From Streptomyces sp. AP-93 (GTDB lineage Bacteria; Actinomycetota; Actinomycetes; Streptomycetales; Streptomycetaceae): DNA of 64,000 bases. The stretch spans positions 62,001 to 126,000 of the forward strand of contig NZ_JALGBX010000014.1 in assembly GCF_022808175.1 (NCBI RefSeq), in the 5' to 3' direction. Both the position numbers and the translations under genes were made by a program. The first letter of the stretch is position 1, and the number at the start of each line of letters is the position of its first letter. Shown in pieces: positions 26,153 to 34,762 of the stretch. Under the pieces are notes generated by a model. That model was given only the letters and a program-made list of their open reading frames with translations, did no database searches and was not told the DNA's origin.

Positions 26153-26965
26153 TCAGCGCTTGAGGGTCCCCCACACCACGAGCCGGTACTTGGAGCTGTA
26201 CTCGGGCGTGCAGGTGGTCAGCGTGATGTACGCACCGGGCTCGCTGTACCCGGCCCCCGGCGTGACCGTGCTGCGCGGGACGGGCGCGATCACCCCGGTG
26301 TCGCGCTCGGTCGTCTCCGCCAGCGTCTGCCCGACCAGGTACACGTACCTCTTCCCCCGCACGTCCACGATCAACTCGTCCCCGGCCCTGAGCCGGTTGA
26401 TGTAACGGAAGGGCTCCCCGTGCGTGTTGCGGTGTCCGGCGAGCGCGAAGTTCCCCTCGGCGCCGGGCTGCGCGGTCCCGGTGTAATGCCCGGCGTACCC
26501 CTTGTCGAGCACGGACCGCTTGTCCACGCCCTGCGCGACGGGCACGGCGACACCGAGACGCGGAATGCGCAGGACGCCGTACGCGGACGCCCGCGGCGGC
26601 GGCTTGGCGGTACGCGGCCCGGAGTTCCCCGCGGGCGCACCACCCGGGGACCCGGACCCGTCCGGCCCGTCGGACGGTCCTACGGCAGAGGCGTCAGAGC
26701 CGGCGGCCGGATCCTCCTCCACCCCACCCTCCTCGGGCACGGGGGCCCACCCACCCCTCTCCAGCTCCCTCACCACCTCGTGGGCGGCACTCAGCGCCTG
26801 CCGGTTGGTCCACCACACCTGGTGCACCACCAGCAACATCACCACCACGCCCACGGTGACCGCCAGTTCACCGGCCGCCCACAACGCCCCCGCGATACCG
26901 GCCCGGCGCGACCGCCGGCCCTTCCCCTGCACCACGACCCGCACGCGATCTCGCACGGGCGGCAC
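26153..26965 (-). CDS. Class E sortase
   Basis: A 270-residue membrane-anchored transpeptidase. After a basic tail, a transmembrane helix (GELAVTVGVVVMLLVVHQVW) and an acidic/Gly-Pro linker (about residues 70-120) comes the sortase barrel: His in FALAGHRNTHG, Cys in TLTTCTPEYSSKYR and Arg in that same stretch (KYRLVVWG). TLTTCTP is the class E signature; these enzymes prefer LAXTG and attach proteins needed for aerial growth. The start is GTG 26965 behind GGAGG. A candidate substrate with LADTG is encoded at 16656-17411. It is divergent from the SEC-C gene. Confidence 0.93.
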   Translation of the reverse strand: MPPVRDRVRVVVQGKGRRSRRAGIAGALWAAGELAVTVGVVVMLLVVHQVWWTNRQALSAAHEVVRELERGGWAPVPEEGGVEEDPAAGSDASAVGPSDGPDGSGSPGGAPAGNSGPRTAKPPPRASAYGVLRIPRLGVAVPVAQGVDKRSVLDKGYAGHYTGTAQPGAEGNFALAGHRNTHGEPFRYINRLRAGDELIVDVRGKRYVYLVGQTLAETTERDTGVIAPVPRSTVTPGAGYSEPGAYITLTTCTPEYSSKYRLVVWGTLKR

Positions 26966-27012
26966 CTTAAGTCCTCCCCCCTCAACTGACCAGCGGCAGT
27001 ACGCTGCAAACC

Positions 27013-28020
27013 ATGCGCCCCGACACGCCTGCCGAGCACATCGCCGAAGCCGAGCGCCTCATCCGCACGGCGACCCGCTACCCCGAGGACCAGGAGCCGT
27101 TGCTCCTCCAGGCCGCGGCCCACCTCGAACTGGCCGACGAACGCGAACGGGCGAGCGCCCTCTACGACCAACTCCTGGCCGCGGACACGACGGACGACCC
27201 GTCCCTCATCAAGGCCCTCCAGGCGGCCAACCTCTGGGAGTACGGCCACGAGCCCGAGGCCCGCGCCCTCATCCAGGGCATCCGCGCGGCGGCCCCCTCG
27301 GACCCCGCCCCCTGGGAGGTCATCGCCGAGGCCCTGGAGGCCCACGACGAACTCGAAGCCTCCCACCAGTGCTTCACGGAGGCGGCCACCCTCCTGGCCC
27401 CGGACAACGCCCCCCTCACCCCGGCCACGACCGCACTCCTCACGGGCCGCCACCGCGTACGCCGCCTCCTCGGGCTCCCCCACGACGACTGGGACATGGT
27501 CGCGGACACTCGCCACATCGGCCCGATCCCGCTGGACGAACTCCACGACCCCAAGCGGATCTGGGCCCTCGGCTCCGACGACCCCGCCGAACTCCGCGCC
27601 GAGATCGCCCGCCTGCGCGCCGAACTCGGCGACCGCCGCGCCGCGCTCTCCCGCCCCTTCCCGGTGGCGATCCTCCACTGGCCGGCCCGCGAACTGGCAG
27701 AGCTCCTCACCTCGTACCCCACCCTCTCCGCGGAGTACCCCTCCCACGACGCCCACCTGGCCCAGGTGGAAGCCTCCCTCCGCACCCTGGCCGCCTCGGG
27801 CACGACGAACCTGGGCATCGTCACGGCCAGCGTCCCCTCCTACGAAGCCTTCGCAGCCTCGGAGAAAACCTCCCCGTCCTCCCCATCCCTCCTAGCGGAA
27901 TACGCCACCACCCTGGCCGCCCGAGGCAAAGCCACCCCGTGGCCCCCAACCCCCACAAACCCGTGCTGGTGCACCTCGGGCAGGCCGTACGGGGAGTGCC
28001 ACGGAAATAGCGCTGCCTGA
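27013..28020 (+). CDS. TPR-like protein with C-terminal SEC-C zinc motif
   Basis: A 335-residue cytosolic protein. The first 150 residues are helical TPR-like repeats (LLLQAAAHLELADERERASALYDQLL, WEVIAEALEAHDELEASHQCF). A middle domain follows, and the end carries NPCWCTSGRPYGECHG, the C-x-C-x8-C-H zinc-binding SEC-C motif known from SecA tails. SEC-C proteins often mediate protein contacts; no enzymatic role is visible. It is convergent with the McrB-like gene, whose stop is at the next base. Confidence 0.85.
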   Translation: MRPDTPAEHIAEAERLIRTATRYPEDQEPLLLQAAAHLELADERERASALYDQLLAADTTDDPSLIKALQAANLWEYGHEPEARALIQGIRAAAPSDPAPWEVIAEALEAHDELEASHQCFTEAATLLAPDNAPLTPATTALLTGRHRVRRLLGLPHDDWDMVADTRHIGPIPLDELHDPKRIWALGSDDPAELRAEIARLRAELGDRRAALSRPFPVAILHWPARELAELLTSYPTLSAEYPSHDAHLAQVEASLRTLAASGTTNLGIVTASVPSYEAFAASEKTSPSSPSLLAEYATTLAARGKATPWPPTPTNPCWCTSGRPYGECHGNSAA

Positions 28021-29142
28021 TCAGCCCACCATTCCCCAGGCAAGAGCGGTGACGGTCCCGTCCCAGCCCTCGCTGGTCTGCCAGATCGCGGCGATGCCTT
28101 CAGCTTCCAGGTAAGACGCGTACACCCCGATGTCCTCGGAGAAGAGAGCGATGAGATGGGGGGCCTTCAGCCCCTTCTCTCCGTAGAGGAAGTAGCTGTA
28201 TTCCTTGAGCTGACCAACGGCCTCGCGTACGGCAGAAGCAGCGTTGCCGTTCCGGAGCACCTTGGCTTCGACGAGCCACTCCTGGAGATCGACCGATCCG
28301 GCATCGCCCGCGGCCGCGTCGGCCGGGTGGAGCGTCAGATCCTTGGGGTGGATCTTCTGGTTCCTCGCCTCGTAGTCCCGCTGGGCGATGTGGGTAGCGA
28401 AATCCTTGATCAGCAGTTCGTGCTTTCGGCTCTTCAACTGCTCGTGGGCCGCGATGGCCACCAGGTAGGCCGAGCTGTTGCCCGGCTTGAACCCGATCAA
28501 GGGAGCAGCCCCGGCCTTCCGCTTGCGCTTCGGCTGGACAGGATCCGACTCGCCTTCCGCTACGGCGCGCATCCCCTTCTCAGCTTCCGCCGCACTCCTC
28601 AGCAGGCTCTCAGCCGCGCGAAGGTCCTGCTGAAGCTCGTCCTCCGCAGGCAGGTTGCTGATGTCGTACGGACGGGCCACCACGCTTGCGGCCTCGTACG
28701 CTTCCGGACGCTCCTGCCAACCGAAGGACGGGCGGTAGTTCCAATCCTCGGCCAACTCCGCCGGCAGAGCGGCAAAGAGGCGATCGGCCTGCCGCTCAAG
28801 ATGACTGAGGAGGACCTTCCGCACACGGATCTTCTCCTCCAGATCCGTGACCCCCTGCTGAAGGGTCAACGTCACCGTCTTCAGGTCCGTGCTGAAAATA
28901 TACGCAAGGTACAGCCCGATCTTCGGATCGCGATTGATCTTCGGATCGAATACTCCGACCCAGGGTGCGACGGCCGCAGTCCCCTTTCCTCCGTAGCCTG
29001 CGGCTTCCCAGCCTTCCAGCACCCCGAGGTCGGTACGGCTCGCCACCTTCCGAAGCACCTTCTGACCAGGAACGTGTTCCTTCGTACCCGCTTTCTGATC
29101 ATACGTCTGTGAAACTTCGAAGAGCAGGTCTCGCATCGTCAT
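28021..29142 (-). CDS. McrB N-domain (DUF3578) fused to a PD-(D/E)XK-like nuclease domain
   Basis: A 373-residue candidate defence protein. Residues about 1-195 match the MrcB_N/DUF3578 domain: WVGVFDPKINRDPKIGLYLA, FSTDLKTVTLTLQQGVTDLE, and the closing LPAEDELQQDLRAAESLLRS. That domain reads modified DNA in McrBC-type systems. After a basic linker (PVQPKRKRKAG), the C-terminal part has LTLHPAD and LQEWLVEAKV (Asp, then E-x-K), followed by EAVGQLKEYSYFLYG, the helix typical of PD-(D/E)XK nucleases. There is no McrB GTPase and no McrC nearby. Codon use is less GC-biased than neighbours, suggesting transfer. A promoter-like pair at 29149-29176 would give a leaderless mRNA. Confidence 0.7.
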   Translation of the reverse strand: MTMRDLLFEVSQTYDQKAGTKEHVPGQKVLRKVASRTDLGVLEGWEAAGYGGKGTAAVAPWVGVFDPKINRDPKIGLYLAYIFSTDLKTVTLTLQQGVTDLEEKIRVRKVLLSHLERQADRLFAALPAELAEDWNYRPSFGWQERPEAYEAASVVARPYDISNLPAEDELQQDLRAAESLLRSAAEAEKGMRAVAEGESDPVQPKRKRKAGAAPLIGFKPGNSSAYLVAIAAHEQLKSRKHELLIKDFATHIAQRDYEARNQKIHPKDLTLHPADAAAGDAGSVDLQEWLVEAKVLRNGNAASAVREAVGQLKEYSYFLYGEKGLKAPHLIALFSEDIGVYASYLEAEGIAAIWQTSEGWDGTVTALAWGMVG

Positions 29143-29148
29143 GCCAAA

Positions 29149-29176
29149 ACGCTACGCAAAGATCAACACCAGTCAA
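29149..29176 (-). promoter_or_regulatory. Probable leaderless promoter of the McrB-like gene
   Basis: On the minus strand TTGACT (29176-29171) and TAGCGT (29154-29149) are 16 bases apart, and the ATG at 29142 lies 6 bases after the second box. There is no ribosome site, so the transcript likely begins at or near the ATG. Confidence 0.5.
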
Positions 29177-29260
29177 TCCCGATCGATCACATTCTGGATA
29201 TCTCTGGCCAGATTTCATCGCAGGCGAAATCGGCGCACCCAGGCAGATGGTGGATCAGGG

Positions 29261-30379
29261 CTATGGCCGAAACAACGGGAGTTGCTGGTGGCCGCGGGCC
29301 ACGGCTGTGGGTGGGGTGGGGCGGGTGGTGGTCAGGGTGAGGAGGGTGCGGAGGGCTGCGATCACCTCGGACGGGGTGTCTCTCATCATCGAGGGGGTGG
29401 CGCTGACCACCAGGATGCCGTGGGACTCCAGGCGGAGGCGGCGGTGGAGGGTGGCGTGCCAGGAGTCGCGGTTGTAGTGGTACTCCGCCGAGTCGATCTC
29501 CAGGGCCACGCCCTCGTCGGGCCAGTAGGCGTCCGGGCTCGCCAGGAACGTGCCGTCCGGGGTGTGGAGGCGGGCGTTCCACAGGGGCGTCGGGAGGTCC
29601 GTGGCCGAGAGGGTGTCGCGGGCCAGGGCCTCGGCGACCGAGCGGACTCCGGCGAGGAGTTCCGCGGCCGCCGCGCGGATCGCGGGACGGGTCAGGAGGC
29701 GGGCGGCGCGGAGTTCGGCGTGCAGGTCCTGCGGGTGGCACCAGCCGGACTGGACGACCTGGGCCAGGACCGACCGGATCCGGTCCGCCGGCTCGTCGGT
29801 CCGGGCCGCGAAGTCGGCGGCCGCGCGCACCGGGCGCGTGCTCGGGATGCCGGAGACGGTGATGGTGCGGGGCCAGCGGGTGGTGGGGAAGGGCCGCACC
29901 TCCTGTGAGCTGGTGAGCTTGCGCGGGGCGCGGATCAGGATGTCCGCCGGGGTGTACGGGGCTTCGCGGATCCCGAGCAGGGCGAGGGCCGCGCCGCCGG
30001 TGAGGGCGGCGGTCTCGCCGGAGAGCGGGTCGGAGCCGGGCTCGGCGGCGTAGAGGACGGCGGCGAGGGCGCGTTGGCGCTGGTCCGGGGGGCCGGTCTG
30101 GAGGAGGTAGACCCGGGGCAGCAGGCGCTGCCAGGGCCCGCCGGGGCGGGTGCGGGAGGTGATCGTGCCGGGTGGGATGCCGGCGGTGGTGGTGAGCTGG
30201 TGGCGCGTGGCCAGGTTGAGTTGGCGGCGGGCGGTGGGGGTGGCCTCGGAGGCCTGCCTGGACCGAGTGACCGGCCTTGACTGCACCGGGTGCGCCGGGT
30301 GCGCCGGGTGCGTAGTGGTCGCCGCGCGGGACGAGGGCATCGAGTGGGTGGTGCGTGTGGGGCGTGTGGTGGGGTTCAT
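29261..30379 (-). CDS. AbiEi-like/DUF559-domain protein
   Basis: A 372-residue cytosolic protein common in actinomycetes. After a Thr/Arg-rich tail, a winged-helix region (QLTTTAGIPPGTITSRTRPG) leads into LPRVYLLQ, resembling AbiEi-type antitoxin modules, then VALL-type strands. The C-terminal part resembles Vsr/DUF559 nucleases: SPDAYWPDEGVALEIDSAEY (Asp...Glu-x-Asp), HATLHRRLRLESHGILVV. The same architecture is widespread and not tied to a known AbiEii toxin here; no toxin partner is seen. Function unknown. Close to the McrB-like gene but separated by its promoter region. Confidence 0.65.
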   Translation of the reverse strand: MNPTTRPTRTTHSMPSSRAATTTHPAHPAHPVQSRPVTRSRQASEATPTARRQLNLATRHQLTTTAGIPPGTITSRTRPGGPWQRLLPRVYLLQTGPPDQRQRALAAVLYAAEPGSDPLSGETAALTGGAALALLGIREAPYTPADILIRAPRKLTSSQEVRPFPTTRWPRTITVSGIPSTRPVRAAADFAARTDEPADRIRSVLAQVVQSGWCHPQDLHAELRAARLLTRPAIRAAAAELLAGVRSVAEALARDTLSATDLPTPLWNARLHTPDGTFLASPDAYWPDEGVALEIDSAEYHYNRDSWHATLHRRLRLESHGILVVSATPSMMRDTPSEVIAALRTLLTLTTTRPTPPTAVARGHQQLPLFRP

Positions 30380-30924
30380 GGGCGCGGTATGCCCGGCCCG
30401 AGTGGCTCGGACGCCCCGCTGGGCGATGTTTCGGGGCTGCCTTCAGGCGCCCTCGCGGTGTGTCCCGCGCCGTTCGGTGACGCTCCGCAGGGCGGGGCCC
30501 GTCGCTCTCCTGGCGGACGGGCTCGGTCCCGCCGGAGGAATATGGCCGAGGCCCCGCGTCTCCCGGATCCGGTCGGCGGGTCGGTCAGTTGGTCGGCCAG
30601 GCACTCAGGCGGCCGGGCAGTAAGGCGGCCGGGCAACCAAGCAGTCGGGCGGGTAGCCATAAGAGCGACGCGCGGTCCGTCTTCGGGCGTGCTCGGGCGC
30701 TCCGCAATGACAGGGGCAGCTCTCGGTGGTCGCCGTCCGGATGCGCGTGCCGTTCACGGCGGGCGGGGCCGTCCGGGCAAGGTCCGGAGAAGGGTCGGCA
30801 CGGCTGCGCCGCCCGGTCCGGGAGGGGCGGGGACGGGACGGGACGACGATGACGCCCGTCTCCATTGCCGGGCAGGGCCCGCCGGGCGGGGTCTGACCAG
30901 GAGAGGTCCGGGATGGCGGCCGGG
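30380..30924. other. Gene-free region with a decayed copy of the GNAT gene end
   Basis: No credible gene in 545 bases; frames on both strands lack family matches and ribosome sites. The segment around 30800-30880 resembles the 3' end of the neighbouring acetyltransferase gene (see the pseudogene entry). Short GGCCGGGCAG-type direct repeats occur near 30600-30655. Confidence 0.6.
30800..30880 (-). pseudogene. Remnant duplication of the GNAT gene 3' end
   Basis: On the minus strand METGVIVV is followed by altered sequence, paralleling TETGVIVFL at the end of the GNAT gene. DNA alignment by eye covers about 70-80 bases including GATGACGCCCGTCTCC and the GCCGCCCGGT(C/T)CGGG that follows the stop. 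No start or N-terminal part is present. Confidence 0.5.
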
Positions 30925-31467
30925 CTACGCCGCCCGGTTCGGGTGGTCCGGGGACAGGAAGACGATGACGCCCGTCTCCGTGCCGGGGAGGGGGGCCACC
31001 TCGTGCCAGCCCAGGCGGCGGTACGTGGCCACCGTGTTCTTGGCCAGCCGGCTGGTCAGCAGCCACGCCCGGCGGTCCGGGGCGTCGGTGGTGATCTCGG
31101 TGAGAAGGGCCCGGGCGGTGCCGCGGCCGCGCGCGTAAGGGCGTACCGCGAGTTCGTCTATCTCCAGCGCCCCGGTGAGGAGTTCCTTCACCCGGGCCGA
31201 GCCGAGCTGCGCCGCCACCTGGGCGTACGCGCGGTTCTTCGGGAAGGCCGCCGGGGTGATCCAGCCGGTGGCGAAGCCGTCGATGCCGGTGGCGGACTGG
31301 GCGAGGGCCGTACGGAAGCCGCGGCGCCGGGCGTCGGCCGGGAGACGGGCAGCGAACTGCCGAATGGTTTCTTCGTCTTCGTTCCACGGCGGGGCGGAGA
31401 AGACGTCGGCGTAGGCGTCGACCAGTTCGTCCGCGAGGTCGAGGACGGCCTGTCCGTAGCAGATCAC
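30925..31467 (-). CDS. GNAT-family N-acetyltransferase
   Basis: A 180-residue acetyl-CoA-dependent transferase. The acetyl-CoA-binding motif is ELAVRPYARGRGTARALL (R-x-x-G-x-G/A form) and the C-terminal strand is NTVATYRRLGWHEVAPL. Substrate not evident. GTG start at 31467 behind AGGACA. The end of the gene is partly duplicated just downstream (30800-30880). Confidence 0.88.
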   Translation of the reverse strand: MICYGQAVLDLADELVDAYADVFSAPPWNEDEETIRQFAARLPADARRRGFRTALAQSATGIDGFATGWITPAAFPKNRAYAQVAAQLGSARVKELLTGALEIDELAVRPYARGRGTARALLTEITTDAPDRRAWLLTSRLAKNTVATYRRLGWHEVAPLPGTETGVIVFLSPDHPNRAA

Positions 31468-31664
31468 GATGTCCTGGCTCCTGATGTGGGATGGGAGGGG
31501 TGGGGTGGGCGGAAGGGGGCGAGGTGGTTTGCCCCTTTGGGTGGGAGATTGAATTTATGCCCATCGGGTTCCCTCAGCAGACATCGCGCGGATCCGGCGA
31601 GTGTGCGACAAATCCCCTCGGTGCGGTCCGTGTCGGGCGGCCGGGCGGCCGCGTTGAGCAGCAC

Positions 31665-31841
31665 GTGGACAGACTGCTTCGGGCCGTCGGCGGGTGCGGG
31701 CTCGCGTTTCTGCTCGTGTTGGGCGTGGTGGCGGTGCTGCCGCGCGGTGTACGGGACGCGGTGCCGGATCCGGTGATCGGTGGTGCCGTACTGGTGTTGG
31801 GCGCGGTGGGGGCCCGACGGGTGGTCAAGGGGTCACGTTAG
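31665..31841 (+). CDS. Small membrane protein, hypothetical
   Basis: A 58-residue frame from GTG 31665 with two hydrophobic stretches (GLAFLLVLGVVAVLPRGV and VIGGAVLVLGAVGARR) and a basic end. The ribosome site is weak (TTGAGCAGCAC). It could be a real DUF-type membrane peptide or a chance frame. It sits 69 bases before another small membrane protein gene. Confidence 0.35.
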   Translation: MDRLLRAVGGCGLAFLLVLGVVAVLPRGVRDAVPDPVIGGAVLVLGAVGARRVVKGSR

Positions 31842-31910
31842 TTAGCCTCGGGGGCGAGTGGGTGTGCGCGTATGAACCGATGAACCGATGAGGTGAGGGA
31901 GTTGGACAGC

Positions 31911-32210
31911 ATGGCACGGGTTCCGAGCTCTGTAGTGGCGGCCGCCGGTCTGGTCGGGGGTTACGCCGTCGCACGGTGGACCAAGAAGCGGCCGCTCGGC
32001 GGTGTCGTGCTCGGCGCCGCGGGCGTCGTGGCCGGGCGCGAGTGGCACAAGCGCGGCGGCGTCCCCGCCGCGGCCGGGCTCGGTGCGCTGTACCTCGCCG
32101 GGTTCGCCGGTGCGCACCCGCTGGCGAAGAAGGTCGGCGCCTGGCCGGCGGTCATCGGCGCCGCGGGTGTGGTCGCCGCGGCGTCCTGGGCCGTCGCCGA
32201 CCGCGGCTGA
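31911..32210 (+). CDS. Small Gly/Ala-rich membrane protein, unknown
   Basis: A 99-residue protein with three or four short hydrophobic segments (SVVAAAGLVGGYAVARW, GGVVLGAAGVVAGREW, AAGLGALYLAGFAGAHPLA, WPAVIGAAGVVAAASWAVA). ATG 31911 follows GGGAG by 9 bases. No recognised family function. A strong hairpin terminator follows at 32254. Confidence 0.65.
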   Translation: MARVPSSVVAAAGLVGGYAVARWTKKRPLGGVVLGAAGVVAGREWHKRGGVPAAAGLGALYLAGFAGAHPLAKKVGAWPAVIGAAGVVAAASWAVADRG

Positions 32211-32253
32211 CTCCCCGCCCCGGGCCGCGGGCCGGGCCCCGGATCGGAGCCCA

Positions 32254-32288
32254 GGGCCCACCCCAGCCCTGGGCCCTGGGGTGGGCCC
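32254..32288 (+). terminator. Terminator after the small membrane protein gene
   Basis: Perfect 13-bp arms GGGCCCACCCCAG (32254-32266) and its complement (32276-32288) with a 9-base loop. Confidence 0.8.
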
Positions 32289-32373
32289 GGACCAGGCATG
32301 AAGCCCATGAACGGACGGCCGCGCCACGGAGCCCGAACCCCGGCGGCTCGCGGTTCGTGCCAGGATCTGCGGT

Positions 32374-33156
32374 ATGCCTGATCGCGCGCTGAGCTTCGGA
32401 GCGATGGCGGAAGCGTACGAACGGTTCCGGCCGGGGTATCCCGCGGAGCTCGTCGACCTGGTGAGGGAGTACGCGGGCCGTCCGGTCCGGACCGCCCTCG
32501 AAATCGGTGCCGGGACGGGCAAGGCGACCCGCCTGTTCGCCCGGCAGGGGGTCGTGGTCACCGCGACCGAGCCTGATGGAGCCATGCTCGCCGAGCTGCG
32601 CAAGCACGTGCCGGCAGCCGGCGTCAGGACGGTGCAAGCCGCCTTCGAGGACGTGCGGCCGGGCCGACGGTACGGCCGGGGGTACGGGCTGGTCTACGCG
32701 GCAGCGGCGCTGCATTGGACCGCCCCGGAGGGCCGGTGGGCGCGGGTGGCCTCGCTGCTGGAGCCCGGCGGCGTGTTCGCCTCGTTCGGCGGGCCGGTTC
32801 GGTTGGCCGATCCGGCCGTGGAGGAGGTCGTCCGTGCGGCGCGGGCACCGTTCTTGGAGAGCGACGAGATTCCCTCCCCGGACGGGACGCCACCCGGGTA
32901 CGACGCGCAGTGGCCGGGCACCGAGCTCCAACGGTCCGACTGGTTCACCGGTGTTCAACAGGCTGTGATCGAACGCCGCCTGACGATGAGTGCCGGCGAC
33001 TACATCGGCCACCTCTCCACCGTCTCGGCCTATCTCGTCTTGCCGGCCTCGGCGAGGCAGCGGGTGTTCCGCCAGATCACGCAGGTCCTGCCGGCGAGGG
33101 TCGAGATCGTCGCCGACATCACCGCCCATCTCGCGCGTCGGCGCTACGAGGCGTAG
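32374..33156 (+). CDS. Class I SAM-dependent methyltransferase
   Basis: A 260-residue methyltransferase. The SAM-binding motif I is ALEIGAGTGKATRLFA, the acidic post-I residue is in VTATEPDGAMLAEL, and the motif around ALHWTAPEG matches the UbiE/BioC-like subgroup. Start ATG 32374. The acceptor (small molecule or protein) cannot be told. Isolated gene between a terminator and a convergent DUF445 gene. Confidence 0.88.
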   Translation: MPDRALSFGAMAEAYERFRPGYPAELVDLVREYAGRPVRTALEIGAGTGKATRLFARQGVVVTATEPDGAMLAELRKHVPAAGVRTVQAAFEDVRPGRRYGRGYGLVYAAAALHWTAPEGRWARVASLLEPGGVFASFGGPVRLADPAVEEVVRAARAPFLESDEIPSPDGTPPGYDAQWPGTELQRSDWFTGVQQAVIERRLTMSAGDYIGHLSTVSAYLVLPASARQRVFRQITQVLPARVEIVADITAHLARRRYEA

Positions 33157-33268
33157 CACCGCCAGGCAGCGCCAGGCACCCCCAAGCAGCACCGAGCAGC
33201 ACCAAGCTCCACCTCGTGGCGAGCGGACCCCCGTCGGAACAGGGCACCCGCCCCCGGCCCCCGCGCCG

Positions 33269-34618
33269 CTACGCCCCGAAGGCCCGCGACAGGGTGTAGA
33301 TCAGGAGGCCCGCCAGCGCGCCGACCACCGTGCCGTTGATGCGGATGAACTGGAGGTCGCGGCCGATGTGGGCCTCGATCTTGCGCGAGGTGTGTTCCGC
33401 GTCCCAGCCCGCCACCGTGTCCGTGATGAGAGAGGTGATCTCCGCCCGGTACGTGGTGACGACGTACACCAGCGCGCCCTCGATCCAGCCCTCCACCTTG
33501 TCCTGGAGACGGCCGTCCGTGGCCAGCCTGGCGCCCAGGGACATCAGCGAGGAACGGACCCGCAGGCGCAGCGCGCTCCGCTCGTCCTCCGCCGCCGAGA
33601 TGATCATCGAGCGGACCGCCGTCCAGGTGGAGGCGATCACGTCCTGGATCTCCTCGCGCTGCAAGATCTCCGACTTCAGGCGCTCCACCCGCGCCCGCGT
33701 CTCCGTGTCCGACTGGAGGTCCGCCGCGAAGTCCGCGAGGAAGCGGTCCACCGCCCCGCGTGCCGGGTGCTCCGGCATGTCGCGCATCTCCTGGACGAAG
33801 CGGAGCAGTTCCTTGTAGACGCGGTCGCCGATCTTGCGGTCCACGAACCTCGGGGTCCAGCCCGGCGCCCCGCCCTGCACCGCCGCCTCCACCGACTCGG
33901 CGTGGGTGACCAGCCAGTCGTGCGCCCGCGCGCACACCAGGTCCACGACCCGGTGGTGGCCGCCGTCCGCGACGACCTTCTCCAGCGTCTTACCGATCCC
34001 CGGCGCGATCTCCGCCGTCTCGGCCCGCCGCGTGATCGCCTCGCCCACGACGGCCTGCACATCGGAGTCCCGCAGGACCGTCAGCGCCCCGCGCAGGGCC
34101 GTGGCCAGCTCCGCCGTGACCCGGTCGGCGTGCGCGGGCTCGGCCAGCCAGGCGCCGAGCCGGCCGCCGATGCCCAGCGCGTGCAGCCTCGTACGGACCA
34201 CGTCGGCGGAGAGGAAGTTCTCCCCGACGAACTCTCCGAGCGAGACGCCCAGCTGGTCCTTCTTCGTCGGGATGATCGCGGTGTGCGGGATGGGCAGGCC
34301 GAGCGGCCGCCGGAACAGCGCGGTGACGGCGAACCAGTCCGCGAGCGCGCCGACCATGCCCGCCTCGGCCGCGGCCGCGACGTAACCGGCCCAGCCGCCT
34401 GCGCCGGCATGCTCCGCCCACTTCGCCGCTACGTAGACCAGCGCGACCAGCACCAGCAGGCCGGTGGCGGTCCGCTTCATCCGGCGGACGCCGCGCCGGC
34501 GCTCCTCGTCCGCCTCGCTGAACACGAAGCCGCCCCGTGCGGTCGATGGCGATGGCGGCGCCCCCGATGCCGACGCGGCCTTCGCCGTCGGCGTAGCCGT
34601 CGTACTGCCCTGCTCCAC
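33269..34618 (-). CDS. DUF445 membrane protein
   Basis: A 449-residue protein of the DUF445 family, of unknown function. An N-terminal membrane helix (TATGLLVLVALVYVAAKW) and signature EAGMVGALADWFAVTALFRRPLG and HTAIIPTKKDQLGVSLGEFV identify the family; a long helical body with many charged residues follows and a C-terminal membrane segment (NGTVVGALAGLLIYTLSRA) closes it. The start is probably GTG 34618 behind AGGAG; TTG at 34657 would add 13 residues. Confidence 0.88.
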   Translation of the reverse strand: MEQGSTTATPTAKAASASGAPPSPSTARGGFVFSEADEERRRGVRRMKRTATGLLVLVALVYVAAKWAEHAGAGGWAGYVAAAAEAGMVGALADWFAVTALFRRPLGLPIPHTAIIPTKKDQLGVSLGEFVGENFLSADVVRTRLHALGIGGRLGAWLAEPAHADRVTAELATALRGALTVLRDSDVQAVVGEAITRRAETAEIAPGIGKTLEKVVADGGHHRVVDLVCARAHDWLVTHAESVEAAVQGGAPGWTPRFVDRKIGDRVYKELLRFVQEMRDMPEHPARGAVDRFLADFAADLQSDTETRARVERLKSEILQREEIQDVIASTWTAVRSMIISAAEDERSALRLRVRSSLMSLGARLATDGRLQDKVEGWIEGALVYVVTTYRAEITSLITDTVAGWDAEHTSRKIEAHIGRDLQFIRINGTVVGALAGLLIYTLSRAFGA

Positions 34619-34762
34619 GTGCTCCTGCCTTCCCCCGGGCGACGGTTTCGTCCGCAAAGCGTTCCGACTCCATAGGATCCGACTCCCGGGGCGCCCGGGG
34701 AGTTCCCGGCACGCCGTACTCGTCCCCCGTCTGTGGACCGCGGCCCCGTGGGCCGAGTCGCC

